Source of the DNA: CADCVT01 sp036389485 | GTDB lineage: Bacteria > Actinomycetota > Thermoleophilia > Solirubrobacterales > Solirubrobacteraceae | Length of the DNA: 20,008 nt | NCBI GenBank assembly: GCA_036389485.1 | Contig: DASVPR010000013.1 | Coordinates: 1 to 20,008, forward strand | Direction: 5' to 3' | Part shown: positions 1-7,074 of the stretch, in pieces | Position numbering within the stretch: the first letter of the stretch is position 1 | How the letters are laid out: the number at the start of each line of letters is the position of its first letter | Position numbers and translations under genes: made by a program | Notes under the pieces: generated by a model | The model's input: the letters and a program-made list of their open reading frames with translations, nothing else | Databases searched by the model: none | Told to the model about the DNA's origin: nothing

Positions 1-880
1 TCCTCGCGCGAGAAGTTGAACGGGTGGACCTTGCGCTGACGGACGAGCACCTCGCCCGTGCGCCCGTCGAGCAGCAGGGCCTCGTTCGCCGGCGGCGAGG
101 ACCCGGCCACGTTGCCGCTGCCCGCCACGACCAGGCGCAGCCGGCTGGTCGCGGCACCCGCGCGCTCCCGCAAAGCGGCCTGCCAGCGCTCGAGCAGCGC
201 GCGGGAGAGGCACAGCTCGGGCGCGACGCCGATGACGACGTCCTGCTCGTCCCATCCCGCGATCACCTTCTCGACCCGCGCGCGCGTGGGCTCCCGATCG
301 GCCGGGTGGATCCGGTAGAAGCGCAAGCCGGAGCGCTCCTCCACCTCCCATTCCAGCTCGTCGGGCTCGCGGATCATCGGCGCGGTCGCCACGCGCAGGC
401 CCGCCTCGCGCGGCGGCCGCGTCAGCCTCGAGCGGGCCGGGAGGGCGGCGTGCTCGCAGGCCTCCCACGCCGCCGCGCCGACCCGCACGACGGCGCCGAA
501 GGCGTCGGCCAGGTCGTCGGGGAGCTGGCCGCGCCGGCCGGGGCGGGCGAACCGGGGGAGGAGCGCGCCGGGGACGGCGCCGGAGTCGAGGCGGCCGGCC
601 TCCGCGTACCGGAGCGCGTACTCGCTGAGGGCAGGCGGGGCGGCGGCGCCGAGCGCGGGGTTCGCGTGGGCGAGCGCCGCGTCGAGCCCGAGGAGGGCCG
701 CGAAGGCTCGCGCGCGCCGCCGGGCGTCGCGACCGCCTCACCCGCGAGCGCCGCGCGCTCGGCGGCCGCCGCGGCGGCGCCGACCGCCGCGTCGGCCATC
801 CACGCCTCGCCCTCGGTGCGGAACTCGGTCAGGGCGAGGCGGTCGAAGAGCGAGCAGAAGAGGTCGGCGTAATCCTGCAC
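1..880 (-). CDS. Nitrilase-fold (carbon-nitrogen hydrolase) family protein, C-terminus outside window, apparent frameshift
   Basis: The gene starts at a GTG at 880-878 (VQDYADLFCSLF) and runs off the left edge. The last ~85 visible residues look like a CN-hydrolase fold: a Glu in VAPEL, then NEALLLDGRTGEVL, then a Lys in QRKVHPF. These fit the Glu and first Lys of the family's Glu-Lys-Cys triad; the Cys would lie beyond the window. CN hydrolases cleave nitriles, amides or carbamoyl groups; the substrate here is unknown. About 200 residues of unrecognised Ala/Arg-rich sequence precede the fold. The coding frame appears to change between about 738 and 719: upstream codons (880-740) and downstream codons (720-1) are both strongly GC3-biased but in different frames, and the downstream frame has a TGA at 740-738 and no good start for over 200 bases. 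A one-base deletion or assembly error fits best. The divergent regulator at 920 may control it. Confidence 0.6.
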
Positions 881-898
881 TTGACAGATACTTGACAA
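880..898. promoter_or_regulatory. Direct repeat ACTTGACA x2, 11 bp apart, between divergent genes
   Basis: ACTTGACA occurs at 880-887 and again at 891-898, exactly one helical turn apart. It lies between the GTG of the hydrolase (880, minus) and the ATG of the wHTH-TetR regulator (920, plus), and touches the hydrolase start codon. The first TTGACA (881-886) could also be a -35 box with TAGGAT at 907-912 as -10, but the 20-base spacing is long. The position suggests an operator controlling both genes, perhaps bound by the regulator itself. That is inference. Confidence 0.4.
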
Positions 899-919
899 GC
901 AGCTGCTAGGATGCGGGCA

Positions 920-2089
920 ATGGCTACGCGCACCGTAGAGCACTCCCGCGCCGACGCCCTGCTGCGGCGGCTCGGGCGGCTCGACGCCGACGCCGGGCGC
1001 CGGGAGGCCGTCGCGCTCGGCCTGGTCGACGCGCTGCTCGAAGGCGACCACGAGACGCTCGCGGCCGCCGTCGACGCGCTCCGCGACGCCCACGCGCGAG
1101 CGGGCGGCGACGCGGAGCTGCGCGGATGGCTGGACGCCGCGGTCGCCTTCGCGCACTGGGGGCTCGAGCGCGTGCCGTCGCCGGCCGCGGTGGCCCGCGG
1201 CACGCACGCCCACGACTTCCTGCGCGTCCTCGACGGCGCGCCGCAAGTCGCAAGCGCCGAGCTGCGGCGCGTGCTCGAGGTCGACGAGACGCAGGTGAGC
1301 CGGACGGGGCGCCGGCTGTTGGAGCGCGGGCTCGCGACACGGCGGAAGGTCGGGCGCCAGGTGTTCTGGCAGATCACGCCGCGCGGCCGGCGAGCGCTCG
1401 AGGAGGCGCCCGCGCCGGCGCCGGCGCCGGCGCCGGCTCGATCGCGCAACTCGGAGTTCTGGCACGACGCGATCCGGCGAGGCTTCGAGGCGGCGTCCGG
1501 CGGCACGCCCCGCGAGGTCGACCCCATGCGCCAGCGCATCATCGAGGCCGCGCTCGAGCTGCACACGACCCGGGGCATTCGCGCCACGACGCCGGCCGAG
1601 ATCGCCGAGCGTGCCGGCGTGCCGGTCGAGACCGTCGAGGCGATGTTCCCCACGCTCGACGACCTGGTCCGAGGCTGCGGCCGGCACTTCATGGAGACCC
1701 TGCAGCTGCCGCCGCCGGACCGCGCGCCGGATGTCTTCGCCGGCGCCGCTTCGGCCAACGAGCGGATCCGTCGGCTGGTCGGGACGTTCTTCGGCGCCTA
1801 CGAGCGCGGGGCGGAAGGCATCTCCGCCGGGCGCCGCGAGCGCCGGGACGTGCCCGCGCTCGACGAGTCGATGGAGGCGCTCGACGAGACGCTCGACGCC
1901 CTCGCCGCGGAGGCGCTGCGCCCGCTGCCCGCCGACCCGTCGTCGGTCGCGTCCGTCCGCGCGCTCACCGACGTCGAGGTGTGGCGCTCCCTGCGCGACC
2001 ACGGCGCGACGCCCGACGCGGCCGTGGACGAGGCGAGTGCCGCGCTTCACCGCTGGCTCGAAGGGCAGCCGCTACGCCCCACGCGGTAG
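920..2089 (+). CDS. Transcriptional regulator with N-terminal winged helix fused to TetR-type domain
   Basis: A 389-residue protein combining two DNA-binding modules. Residues ~98-162 resemble a MarR/ArsR-type winged helix (LRVLDGAPQVASAELRRVLEV, a recognition helix in DETQVSRTGRRLLERGL, then a wing ending VFWQITPRGRRAL). A Pro-Ala linker (~163-174) follows. Residues ~203-250 form a TetR_N-like helix-turn-helix (RIIEAALELHTTRGI, then AEIAERAGVPVETVEAMFPT). The remaining ~135 residues would be the helical ligand/dimer domain. Typical TetR proteins have ~200 residues and no wHTH. I chose ATG 920; ATG 911 in the same frame would add three residues. TAGGAT at 907-912 would place transcription start near 920, so the mRNA may be leaderless. 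Divergent from the nitrilase-like gene, which it plausibly regulates; the ligand is unknown. Confidence 0.85.
   Translation: MATRTVEHSRADALLRRLGRLDADAGRREAVALGLVDALLEGDHETLAAAVDALRDAHARAGGDAELRGWLDAAVAFAHWGLERVPSPAAVARGTHAHDFLRVLDGAPQVASAELRRVLEVDETQVSRTGRRLLERGLATRRKVGRQVFWQITPRGRRALEEAPAPAPAPAPARSRNSEFWHDAIRRGFEAASGGTPREVDPMRQRIIEAALELHTTRGIRATTPAEIAERAGVPVETVEAMFPTLDDLVRGCGRHFMETLQLPPPDRAPDVFAGAASANERIRRLVGTFFGAYERGAEGISAGRRERRDVPALDESMEALDETLDALAAEALRPLPADPSSVASVRALTDVEVWRSLRDHGATPDAAVDEASAALHRWLEGQPLRPTR
1409..1438 (+). repeat. Short GCGCCG hexamer tandem repeat (interdomain linker)
   Basis: Five or so tandem GCGCCG-type hexamers inside the regulator gene encode alternating Ala-Pro residues. 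This is the linker between the winged-helix and TetR domains. Such repeats can vary in length by slippage, which would change linker length without changing frame. Confidence 0.6.
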
Positions 2090-2093
2090 CGGC
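2071..2093 (+). repeat. TACGCC-N7-GTA near-palindrome, copy 1
   Basis: GC-TACGCC-CCACGCG-GTAGCGGC overlaps the last codons and the TAG stop of the wHTH-TetR gene. It has the same spacing as copies at 4390-4412 (minus), 8254-8276 and 11461-11483. Function unknown; because it overlaps coding sequence it is the weakest of the four. Confidence 0.3.
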
Positions 2094-2149
2094 GCAACGC
2101 TCCCCACGGCCGACGACGGCGGCGCGCGCGCCGGCGATCATCGTCGGTC

Positions 2150-2518
2150 ATGGACTCCAGCCGCGCCACCCCGTTCGACCGCTTCGCCGAGACCGCGACC
2201 GGGTTCGCCAGCCGCGGCATCTTCTTCGCGGCCTGCGTGCTGCTCGTCGTCGTGTGGGCGCCGAGCTACTTCGTCATCGGCGACGTCGACACCTGGCAGC
2301 TCATCATCAACACGGCGACGACGATCGTGACCTTCCTCCTCGTCGCGCTGCTGCAGAACGCCGGGCACCGCAGCGACGAGGCGGTCCACGAGAAGCTCGA
2401 TGCGCTCGCCGATGGCCTGGCCGACCTGATGGAGCACCAGATCGCCGGCGATCCCGTCGACCTGCAGGGCGACATCGCCGACCTCAAGCACGCCGTCGGG
2501 CTCGAGCGGATCTCCTGA
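2150..2518 (+). CDS. Low-affinity iron permease family small membrane protein
   Basis: A 122-residue protein with two hydrophobic segments, about residues 22-44 (GIFFAACVLLVVVWAPSYFV) and 48-70 (TWQLIINTATTIVTFLLVAL). These are followed by QNAGHRSDEAVHEKLDALADGL and a polar tail. The TWQLIINTATTIVTFL...LLQN...HEKLDAL pattern is that of the Iron_permease family (PF04120), which includes bacterial proteins of about this length. Iron transport is assigned from fungal members; in bacteria the role is uncertain. The gene ends one base before the convergent histidine kinase gene, so the two stops nearly touch. No transport-specific residues can be judged here. Confidence 0.8.
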   Translation: MDSSRATPFDRFAETATGFASRGIFFAACVLLVVVWAPSYFVIGDVDTWQLIINTATTIVTFLLVALLQNAGHRSDEAVHEKLDALADGLADLMEHQIAGDPVDLQGDIADLKHAVGLERIS

Positions 2519-2519
2519 T

Positions 2520-4382
2520 CTAGGTGGCGGGGACGGGCAGGCTCGCGCTGACGACGGTCCCGCCGCCGGGCGGGCTGTCAACCCGCAGCTCGCCGTCGAC
2601 CGCCGCGGCGCGGTCCTGGAGGCCGAGGAGGCCGGAGCTGCCGTCGAGCGTCGCGCCCCCCGCGCCGTCGTCGCGGACCTCCACCTCCAGGCGCCCGTGG
2701 CGGACGGCTGCGGTCACCGCGGCGGACGTCGCCCGCGCGTGCTTGACGACGTTCGTGAGCGACTCGGCGATGACGAAGTAGGCCGTCGCCTCGAGCGCGG
2801 GCGGCAGGCGCTCGGAGGTCACGTCGAGGGTGACCGGGATCGGGACGCGCGCGGCCAGGCCGTCGACCGCCGGGCGCAGGCCGCCGCGGCTGAGGGCGGC
2901 GGGGAGGATGCCGTGCACCAGCTCCCGCAGCGACTCCGTCGCCTGCTCGGCGTGGTCGAGGGCCTCGTCGACCAGCTCCGCGGGCTCGCTGCGCTCCCCG
3001 TCGAAGGCGCGCTGCGCGAGCTTCAGCGTGATGACCGTGTGGACCAGGCGCTGCTGCGCGCCGTCGTGGAGGTCGCGCTCGATGCGGCGGCGCGTCTCGT
3101 CGGCGGTGGCGACCACGCGCGCCCGCGAGGCGGCGAGCGCGTCGCGGCTCTCGGCGTTCGCGATCGCGGTCGCCACGAGCTCGGCGAACGCCGTGATGCG
3201 CGCCTCGGCGTCGTCGCGCAGCTGGACGTGCTCCGTCCAAGCCTCCATGCCGCCCCACAGCCTTCCCTCGACGGACACCGGGGCGGCGACCGCGCGGTCG
3301 GCGCGCGCGGCGCGCGCCTCGCGCCACACCGCGCCCAGTGGCGTCTCCTCCAGATCCTTTCGCGTCAGCCGGTCGTCGAGGGCGCGGCCTGCCCGGGGCG
3401 CTCCCCACGCCGCGAGGACGTGCGCGCAGGCGTCCTCCTCGAAGCGCGCGACGACGACGGAGTCGGCCGCGATGAGCCGGCCGACCTCCTCCGCGACCGC
3501 CCCGAACAGCGCGGCCGGCGGCTCGCCGTTGGCCACGCGCGTCGCGACCCGGCGCAGCGCGGCCTGCTCGCGCGCGTTCCACGCGAGCTCGTCGCGGTTG
3601 CGCTCGAGCGAGCGGCCCATCGTGTTGAACGCCGCCTCGAGCTCGCCGATCTCGTCCACGCCGGTCTCGGGGAGACGCGCCGAGAGGTCGCCCTCCGCCA
3701 GGCGCCCCGCCATCCCGGCGGCGCGCCGCACGGGCAGCACGACCGCGCGCGTCATGTAGCCGGTGAAGAGGGCGATGAGCAGGACCGAGCCCGCGAGGCC
3801 GGCGATCGCGGCCACGGTCGCGTCGTGCGCGTCGTCCTCGGCGCGATCGAGCCGCTCGGACGACAGCCGGCGCTCCTCGGTCGTGAACGCCTCGAACCGG
3901 GCGCGGATGGCGTCGAGGCGGCGCTTTCCGTCGGCCGCGACCGCGTCGCCCCGCGCGCTCGGATCGCCTGCCCGAACCTGGCGCACGAGCGGGATCGAGT
4001 AGCCGCCGAGGTAGGCGCGGACGGCCGCGACGATCTCCAGCGCACGGCGCCGCTGGCGGGGGTCCGCCGTGAGCTCCACCATGGCGTCCGCCGCGCCGGG
4101 GATCGCTCGGCGCGCCGCCGTCCACGGCGCGAGGAAGCGCTCTTCGCCGGTGATGAGGAACCCGCGCTGGCCGGTCTCCAGATCGACCACGAGCCGCTCG
4201 AGCCGGTTCGCGGCCGACAGGACCTCGTGCGTCTGGCGCGCGCCGCGCGACGAGTCGCGCTGGTTCGCCGTCGCCTGCAGCAGGACGGCGAAGGCGCCCC
4301 CGACGAGGAGCGCCAGCAGGACGCTCGCCACGACCGTCCTGCGCGTCAAACCACCCTGACGCCCGCTCACCCCGTCCGACAC
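2520..4382 (-). CDS. NarL-type sensor histidine kinase (CHASE3-HAMP-GAF-HisKA_3-HATPase)
   Basis: A 620-residue membrane kinase starting at GTG 4382 (a second in-frame GTG lies 12 bases in). TM1 is ~17-37 and an extracytoplasmic CHASE3-like region follows (~40-185, containing LVVDLETGQRGFLITGEERF). TM2 is ~190-212, HAMP ~212-262 (LAEGDLSARLPETGVDEIGEL) and a GAF-like domain ~275-410. The HisKA_3 dimerisation helix has phosphoacceptor His439 (ERDLHDGAQQRLV), and the ATPase domain has the N-box around Asn544 (SLTNVVKHA) and a G-box DDGAGG at 571-576. Kinases of this subtype normally phosphorylate NarL/LuxR-type regulators. None is adjacent; the nearest is at 12793-13482, about 8 kb away, so partnership is only a guess. 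Confidence 0.92.
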   Translation of the reverse strand: MSDGVSGRQGGLTRRTVVASVLLALLVGGAFAVLLQATANQRDSSRGARQTHEVLSAANRLERLVVDLETGQRGFLITGEERFLAPWTAARRAIPGAADAMVELTADPRQRRRALEIVAAVRAYLGGYSIPLVRQVRAGDPSARGDAVAADGKRRLDAIRARFEAFTTEERRLSSERLDRAEDDAHDATVAAIAGLAGSVLLIALFTGYMTRAVVLPVRRAAGMAGRLAEGDLSARLPETGVDEIGELEAAFNTMGRSLERNRDELAWNAREQAALRRVATRVANGEPPAALFGAVAEEVGRLIAADSVVVARFEEDACAHVLAAWGAPRAGRALDDRLTRKDLEETPLGAVWREARAARADRAVAAPVSVEGRLWGGMEAWTEHVQLRDDAEARITAFAELVATAIANAESRDALAASRARVVATADETRRRIERDLHDGAQQRLVHTVITLKLAQRAFDGERSEPAELVDEALDHAEQATESLRELVHGILPAALSRGGLRPAVDGLAARVPIPVTLDVTSERLPPALEATAYFVIAESLTNVVKHARATSAAVTAAVRHGRLEVEVRDDGAGGATLDGSSGLLGLQDRAAAVDGELRVDSPPGGGTVVSASLPVPAT

Positions 4383-4389
4383 TACCGCG

Positions 4390-4412
4390 CCGCCTACCCC
4401 CGGGGGCGTACG
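4390..4412 (-). repeat. TACGCC-N7-GTA near-palindrome, copy 2
   Basis: On the minus strand, TACGCC-CCCGGGG-GTAGGCGG lies in the gap between the end of the lipoprotein gene (4476) and the start of the kinase gene (4382). The core CCCCCGGGGG is a perfect palindrome. It may be a terminator-like hairpin after the lipoprotein gene or a protein-binding site. Confidence 0.45.
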
Positions 4413-4475
4413 CGCGAGAGCCTCCCGCCGGGCGACGACAGCGGGGCCGCGGTGGCCGAGGATCGAGCCCCGATG

Positions 4476-4988
4476 TCACGTACTGAACGCCTCCAGCGGA
4501 TCGACGCCCGCGCTGAAGCTCACGAGCCAGCGGCTGCCCTCGCGCAGGAGGGTCAGCGGGATCGTCCTGCCGCCGACCGCGACCTGCGCGACCGCGAGGT
4601 CCGGCTCCACCGAGACGCTCCTGACCGTCGGCAGCGGCAGCCGGTGCCCGGTGAGGACGTTCTCGACCCACGGCTCGCAGTCGATGACCTCCTGGCGGCG
4701 CTCGCGGATCACGCCGCGCGTGAAGATCGCGCCGGGGCGGCACAGCCGCGCGACGTCGCCGTCGGCGATCGCGCGCCGCAGGCCGCTCACGGCGGCGGCG
4801 GCGCGCCCGGCCTCGCCGCTGAACCGCTGCGGCGGCGGCGAGGCTGCGCTCGTGGTCGCCGGACCGATCTGGGAGGCGGTCAGCGACTGGTCGATGGGCC
4901 CGCCGCAGGCGCCCAGGACGAGGGCGGCCGCCGCGGCGGCGGCGAGGCCGAGGAGGCGCTGGTTCGGGCTCACGACGTTCACGGGCAC
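4476..4988 (-). CDS. Putative lipoprotein, function unknown
   Basis: A 170-residue protein beginning at GTG 4988 with a hydrophobic signal (~11-27) and lipobox LGAC, giving lipidated Cys28. The mature part has a low-complexity stretch (~30-55) and then a small domain of the type FSGEAGRAAAAVSGLRRAIADGDVARLC...SVEPDLAVAQV...REGSRWLVSF. This layout (a short helical start, a Cys, strands and a final W-containing strand) resembles NTF2/SnoaL-like or lumazine-binding-type lipoproteins common in actinobacteria, but I cannot name a family. It is divergent from the OmpR-type regulator, and a CTCATC-N5-CTCATC element sits 15 bases upstream of its start. It is therefore a likely target of the two-component system next door. 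Confidence 0.8.
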   Translation of the reverse strand: MPVNVVSPNQRLLGLAAAAAAALVLGACGGPIDQSLTASQIGPATTSAASPPPQRFSGEAGRAAAAVSGLRRAIADGDVARLCRPGAIFTRGVIRERRQEVIDCEPWVENVLTGHRLPLPTVRSVSVEPDLAVAQVAVGGRTIPLTLLREGSRWLVSFSAGVDPLEAFST

Positions 4989-5003
4989 ACCGTCCCGCGG
5001 GCG

Positions 5004-5020
5004 GATGAGAGGGAGATGAG
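5004..5020. promoter_or_regulatory. CTCATC-N5-CTCATC operator-like repeat, site 1
   Basis: GATGAG at 5004-5009 and 5015-5020, an 11-bp period. Read on the minus strand it is CTCATC-TCCCT-CTCATC pointing at the lipoprotein gene (start 4988). On the plus strand the second repeat overlaps the GGGAG ribosome-binding region (5011-5015) of the response regulator gene (5024), so bound regulator could also affect its own gene. Part of the resemblance could come from the Shine-Dalgarno itself, but the exact 11-bp repeat argues for more. Confidence 0.6.
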
Positions 5021-5023
5021 CGG

Positions 5024-5704
5024 ATGCGGGTCCTGATCGTCGAGGACGACATCAAGCTGGCGAAGCTCGTCCGGCGCGGGCTGATGGAGGACGGCCTGGC
5101 CGCCGACGTCGCGGTGCGCGGGGAGGACGCGCTGTGGATGGCGGGCGCGACGGACTACGGAGCGATCGTGCTCGACGTCCGCCTGCCGGGGATCGACGGC
5201 TTCGAGACGTGCCGGCGGCTGCGCGGCGACGGCGTCCGCACGCCGATCGTGATGCTCACCGCTCGCGGCGCGGTGCCGGACCGCATCGCGGGCCTGGACT
5301 GCGGCGCCGACGACTACCTCGTCAAGCCGTTCCACTTCCAGGAGCTGACCGCGCGGCTGCGCGCGGTCGCGCGGCGCGGGCCGGTCGAGCGGCCGCCCGT
5401 GCTCGAGGTCGGGGACCTGCGGCTGGACCCGGCGACGCGGCGCGTCTGGCGCGGGGAGACCGAGGTGGTCCTGTCGGCGAAGGAGTTCGCGCTGCTGGAG
5501 GAGTTCATGCGGCGGCCCGGCGACGTCCTGAGCCGCTTCCACCTGCTCGAGCACGCGTGGGACGGCGAGTACGAGAACCGTTCCAACGTCGTCGACGTCT
5601 ACGTGCGGTATCTGCGCGAGAAGCTCGACCGGCCGTTCGGGGTCGAGTCGCTGGAGACCGTCCGCGGCGCGGGCTACCGCCTGCGGGAGGTCGGTGCGCG
5701 CTGA
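5024..5704 (+). CDS. OmpR/PhoB-family response regulator
   Basis: A 226-residue two-domain regulator. The receiver (1-~118) has the acidic pocket EDD at 7-9, phosphoacceptor Asp51 (VLDVRLPGIDGF), Thr79 (MLTAR) and Lys101 (YLVKPF). The C-terminal winged helix (~125-223) ends with the recognition segment SNVVDVYVRYLREKLDR and the wing ESLETVRGAGYRL, typical of OmpR/PhoB. It has a good start: GGGAG lies 8 bases before ATG 5024. Family members bind tandem direct repeats about 11 bp apart, and such repeats occur four times within 6.5 kb, including directly upstream. The overlapping kinase gene at 5701 is its clear partner. Similar pairs (MprAB, CseBC types) govern envelope stress in actinobacteria; that role here is inferred from the targets. 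Confidence 0.95.
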   Translation: MRVLIVEDDIKLAKLVRRGLMEDGLAADVAVRGEDALWMAGATDYGAIVLDVRLPGIDGFETCRRLRGDGVRTPIVMLTARGAVPDRIAGLDCGADDYLVKPFHFQELTARLRAVARRGPVERPPVLEVGDLRLDPATRRVWRGETEVVLSAKEFALLEEFMRRPGDVLSRFHLLEHAWDGEYENRSNVVDVYVRYLREKLDRPFGVESLETVRGAGYRLREVGAR

Positions 5705-7074
5705 GCCGGCTGCCGATACGGCTCAAGCTGACGCTGGCCTTCGCGCTGGCCATGGCTGTCGTCCTGACGCTGGCGGCCGTCGTGCTCGTCCACCGGTTCG
5801 GCGACCGTCTCGACCGGACGCTCGAGTCCGACCTGCGGCTGCGCGCCCGCGACGTGGCGGCGCTCGTCGCGGAGGCCCGCCGGGCGGGGGACGAGGCGTC
5901 TGTCGACCGCGCGGCCGGCCGACTCGTGCAGGTGCTGGACCTGCGCAACCGGGTCGTGTCGGCGTCGCCGGAGCTGCGCGACCGCTCCGTGCTGTCGCCG
6001 GGCGAGCTCCGGACGGCGAGCGTGCGTGCGGTGCAGTTGAGCCGCGGAACGGACGGCGGGGTGCTCCTGTTCGCGCGGCCCGCGGGGCCCGGGCGCGTGG
6101 TGGTCGTCGGTGTGGATCGGCAGCACCGGGCCGAGGCGCTCGACGCGCTGAGCGGCGTCGTGCTCGAGGTCGGGCCCGTCCTGCTCGTCGTCGCCGTCCT
6201 CGCCGGCTTCGGGGTGTCGTACTTCGCTCTGCGGCCGGTGGAGCGGATGCGGCGCGCGGCGGCGGCGATCACGTCGGCGGACGTCGCGGCGCGCCTGCCG
6301 GTGCCGCGGGCCCGCGACGAGCTGCGCGCGCTGGGCGCGACGCTGAACGACCTGCTCGGCCGGCTGGAGGAGGCGCTGGAGAGCGAGCGCGCGCTCGTCG
6401 CAGACGCCAGCCACGAGCTGCGCACGCCGCTCGCGGTCGCGCGGGCCGAGGTCGAGCTGGCGCTGCGCCCCGGGCGGTCGTGCGAGGAGCTCGGCGACGC
6501 GCTGGGCTCGGTGCACGAGGAGCTCGACCGGCTCGAGCGACTGGCCGACGACGTCCTCGTCCTCGCGCGGGCCGACCGCGCCGAGCTGGCGGTCGAGCGG
6601 CGGGCGGTGCGGGTCGCGGACCTCGTTGCGGCGCTCGGTTCGCGCATGGGCGCGGCCCATCCCGGCTCGGTCTCGACGGCGCCGTTCACGGACGAGGCCG
6701 CGGAGGTCGACGTCGATCCGCACCGGCTCGAGCAGGCGGTCGCGAACATCGTGACCAACGCGCTGCGCCACGGCGGGCGGCACGTGCGGCTGTCGGCGCG
6801 GGCGCGCGACGGCGTCGTCGAGCTGCACGTGGTCGACGACGGGCCCGGCTTCGACTCGGAGCTGCTGCCGCGCGCCTTCCACCGGTTCGCGCGGGGTCGC
6901 GACGCCTCGGGCGTGCCGGGTACGGGGCTCGGGCTCGCGATCGTGGCCGCGATCGCCCGGGCGCACGGCGGCGCGGCCGGCGTGCGGAACGTCGAGGGCG
7001 GCGGCGCGGACGTCTGGATCTCACTGCCCGCTACGACACAGCCATCGTCGCCGGCTGACCGCTTGGCGGCGTGA
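5701..7074 (+). CDS. Sensor histidine kinase (HAMP-HisKA-HATPase), partner of the OmpR-type regulator
   Basis: About 457 residues. TM1 is ~9-31, a short extracytoplasmic sensor region runs ~32-155, and TM2 is ~156-177. HAMP follows (~178-230, LRPVERMRRAAAAI), then HisKA with phosphoacceptor His238 (DASHELRTPL). The HATPase domain has Asn353 (NIVTNALRHGG), G1 DDGPGF and G2 GTGLGLAIV. No ATG, GTG or TTG start fits. The best start is CTG 5701, which overlaps the regulator's TGA stop (CTGA) and has GGGAGG at 5685-5690 at a suitable distance. It restores the usual family opening SRLPIRLKLTLAF. The next in-frame ATG (5752) lies inside TM1 and would remove the charged N-terminus. The 3' end overlaps the convergent gene ending at 7031 by 44 bases. 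Confidence 0.92.
   Translation: MSRLPIRLKLTLAFALAMAVVLTLAAVVLVHRFGDRLDRTLESDLRLRARDVAALVAEARRAGDEASVDRAAGRLVQVLDLRNRVVSASPELRDRSVLSPGELRTASVRAVQLSRGTDGGVLLFARPAGPGRVVVVGVDRQHRAEALDALSGVVLEVGPVLLVVAVLAGFGVSYFALRPVERMRRAAAAITSADVAARLPVPRARDELRALGATLNDLLGRLEEALESERALVADASHELRTPLAVARAEVELALRPGRSCEELGDALGSVHEELDRLERLADDVLVLARADRAELAVERRAVRVADLVAALGSRMGAAHPGSVSTAPFTDEAAEVDVDPHRLEQAVANIVTNALRHGGRHVRLSARARDGVVELHVVDDGPGFDSELLPRAFHRFARGRDASGVPGTGLGLAIVAAIARAHGGAAGVRNVEGGGADVWISLPATTQPSSPADRLAA

Noticed and set aside
881..912. A standard sigma-70 promoter TTGACA/TAGGAT
   Set aside because: The spacing is 20 bases from the first TTGACA and only 9 from the second, so I keep it as a possibility rather than a firm promoter.
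422..2050. A 542-codon minus-strand frame opposite the regulator
   Set aside because: Most of it is antisense to the wHTH-TetR gene. Only the piece from GTG 880 to about 725 is believable, as the start of the nitrilase-like gene.
2578..5055. An 825-codon minus-strand frame across the kinase and lipoprotein genes
   Set aside because: Arg/Gly/Ala/Pro-rich shadow translation with no domain; the 2520-4382 and 4476-4988 frames carry clear motifs instead.
5752..5754. ATG 5752 as the start of the histidine kinase
   Set aside because: It lies inside TM1 and removes the conserved LPIRLKLTLAF opening; CTG 5701 has a better ribosome-binding site.
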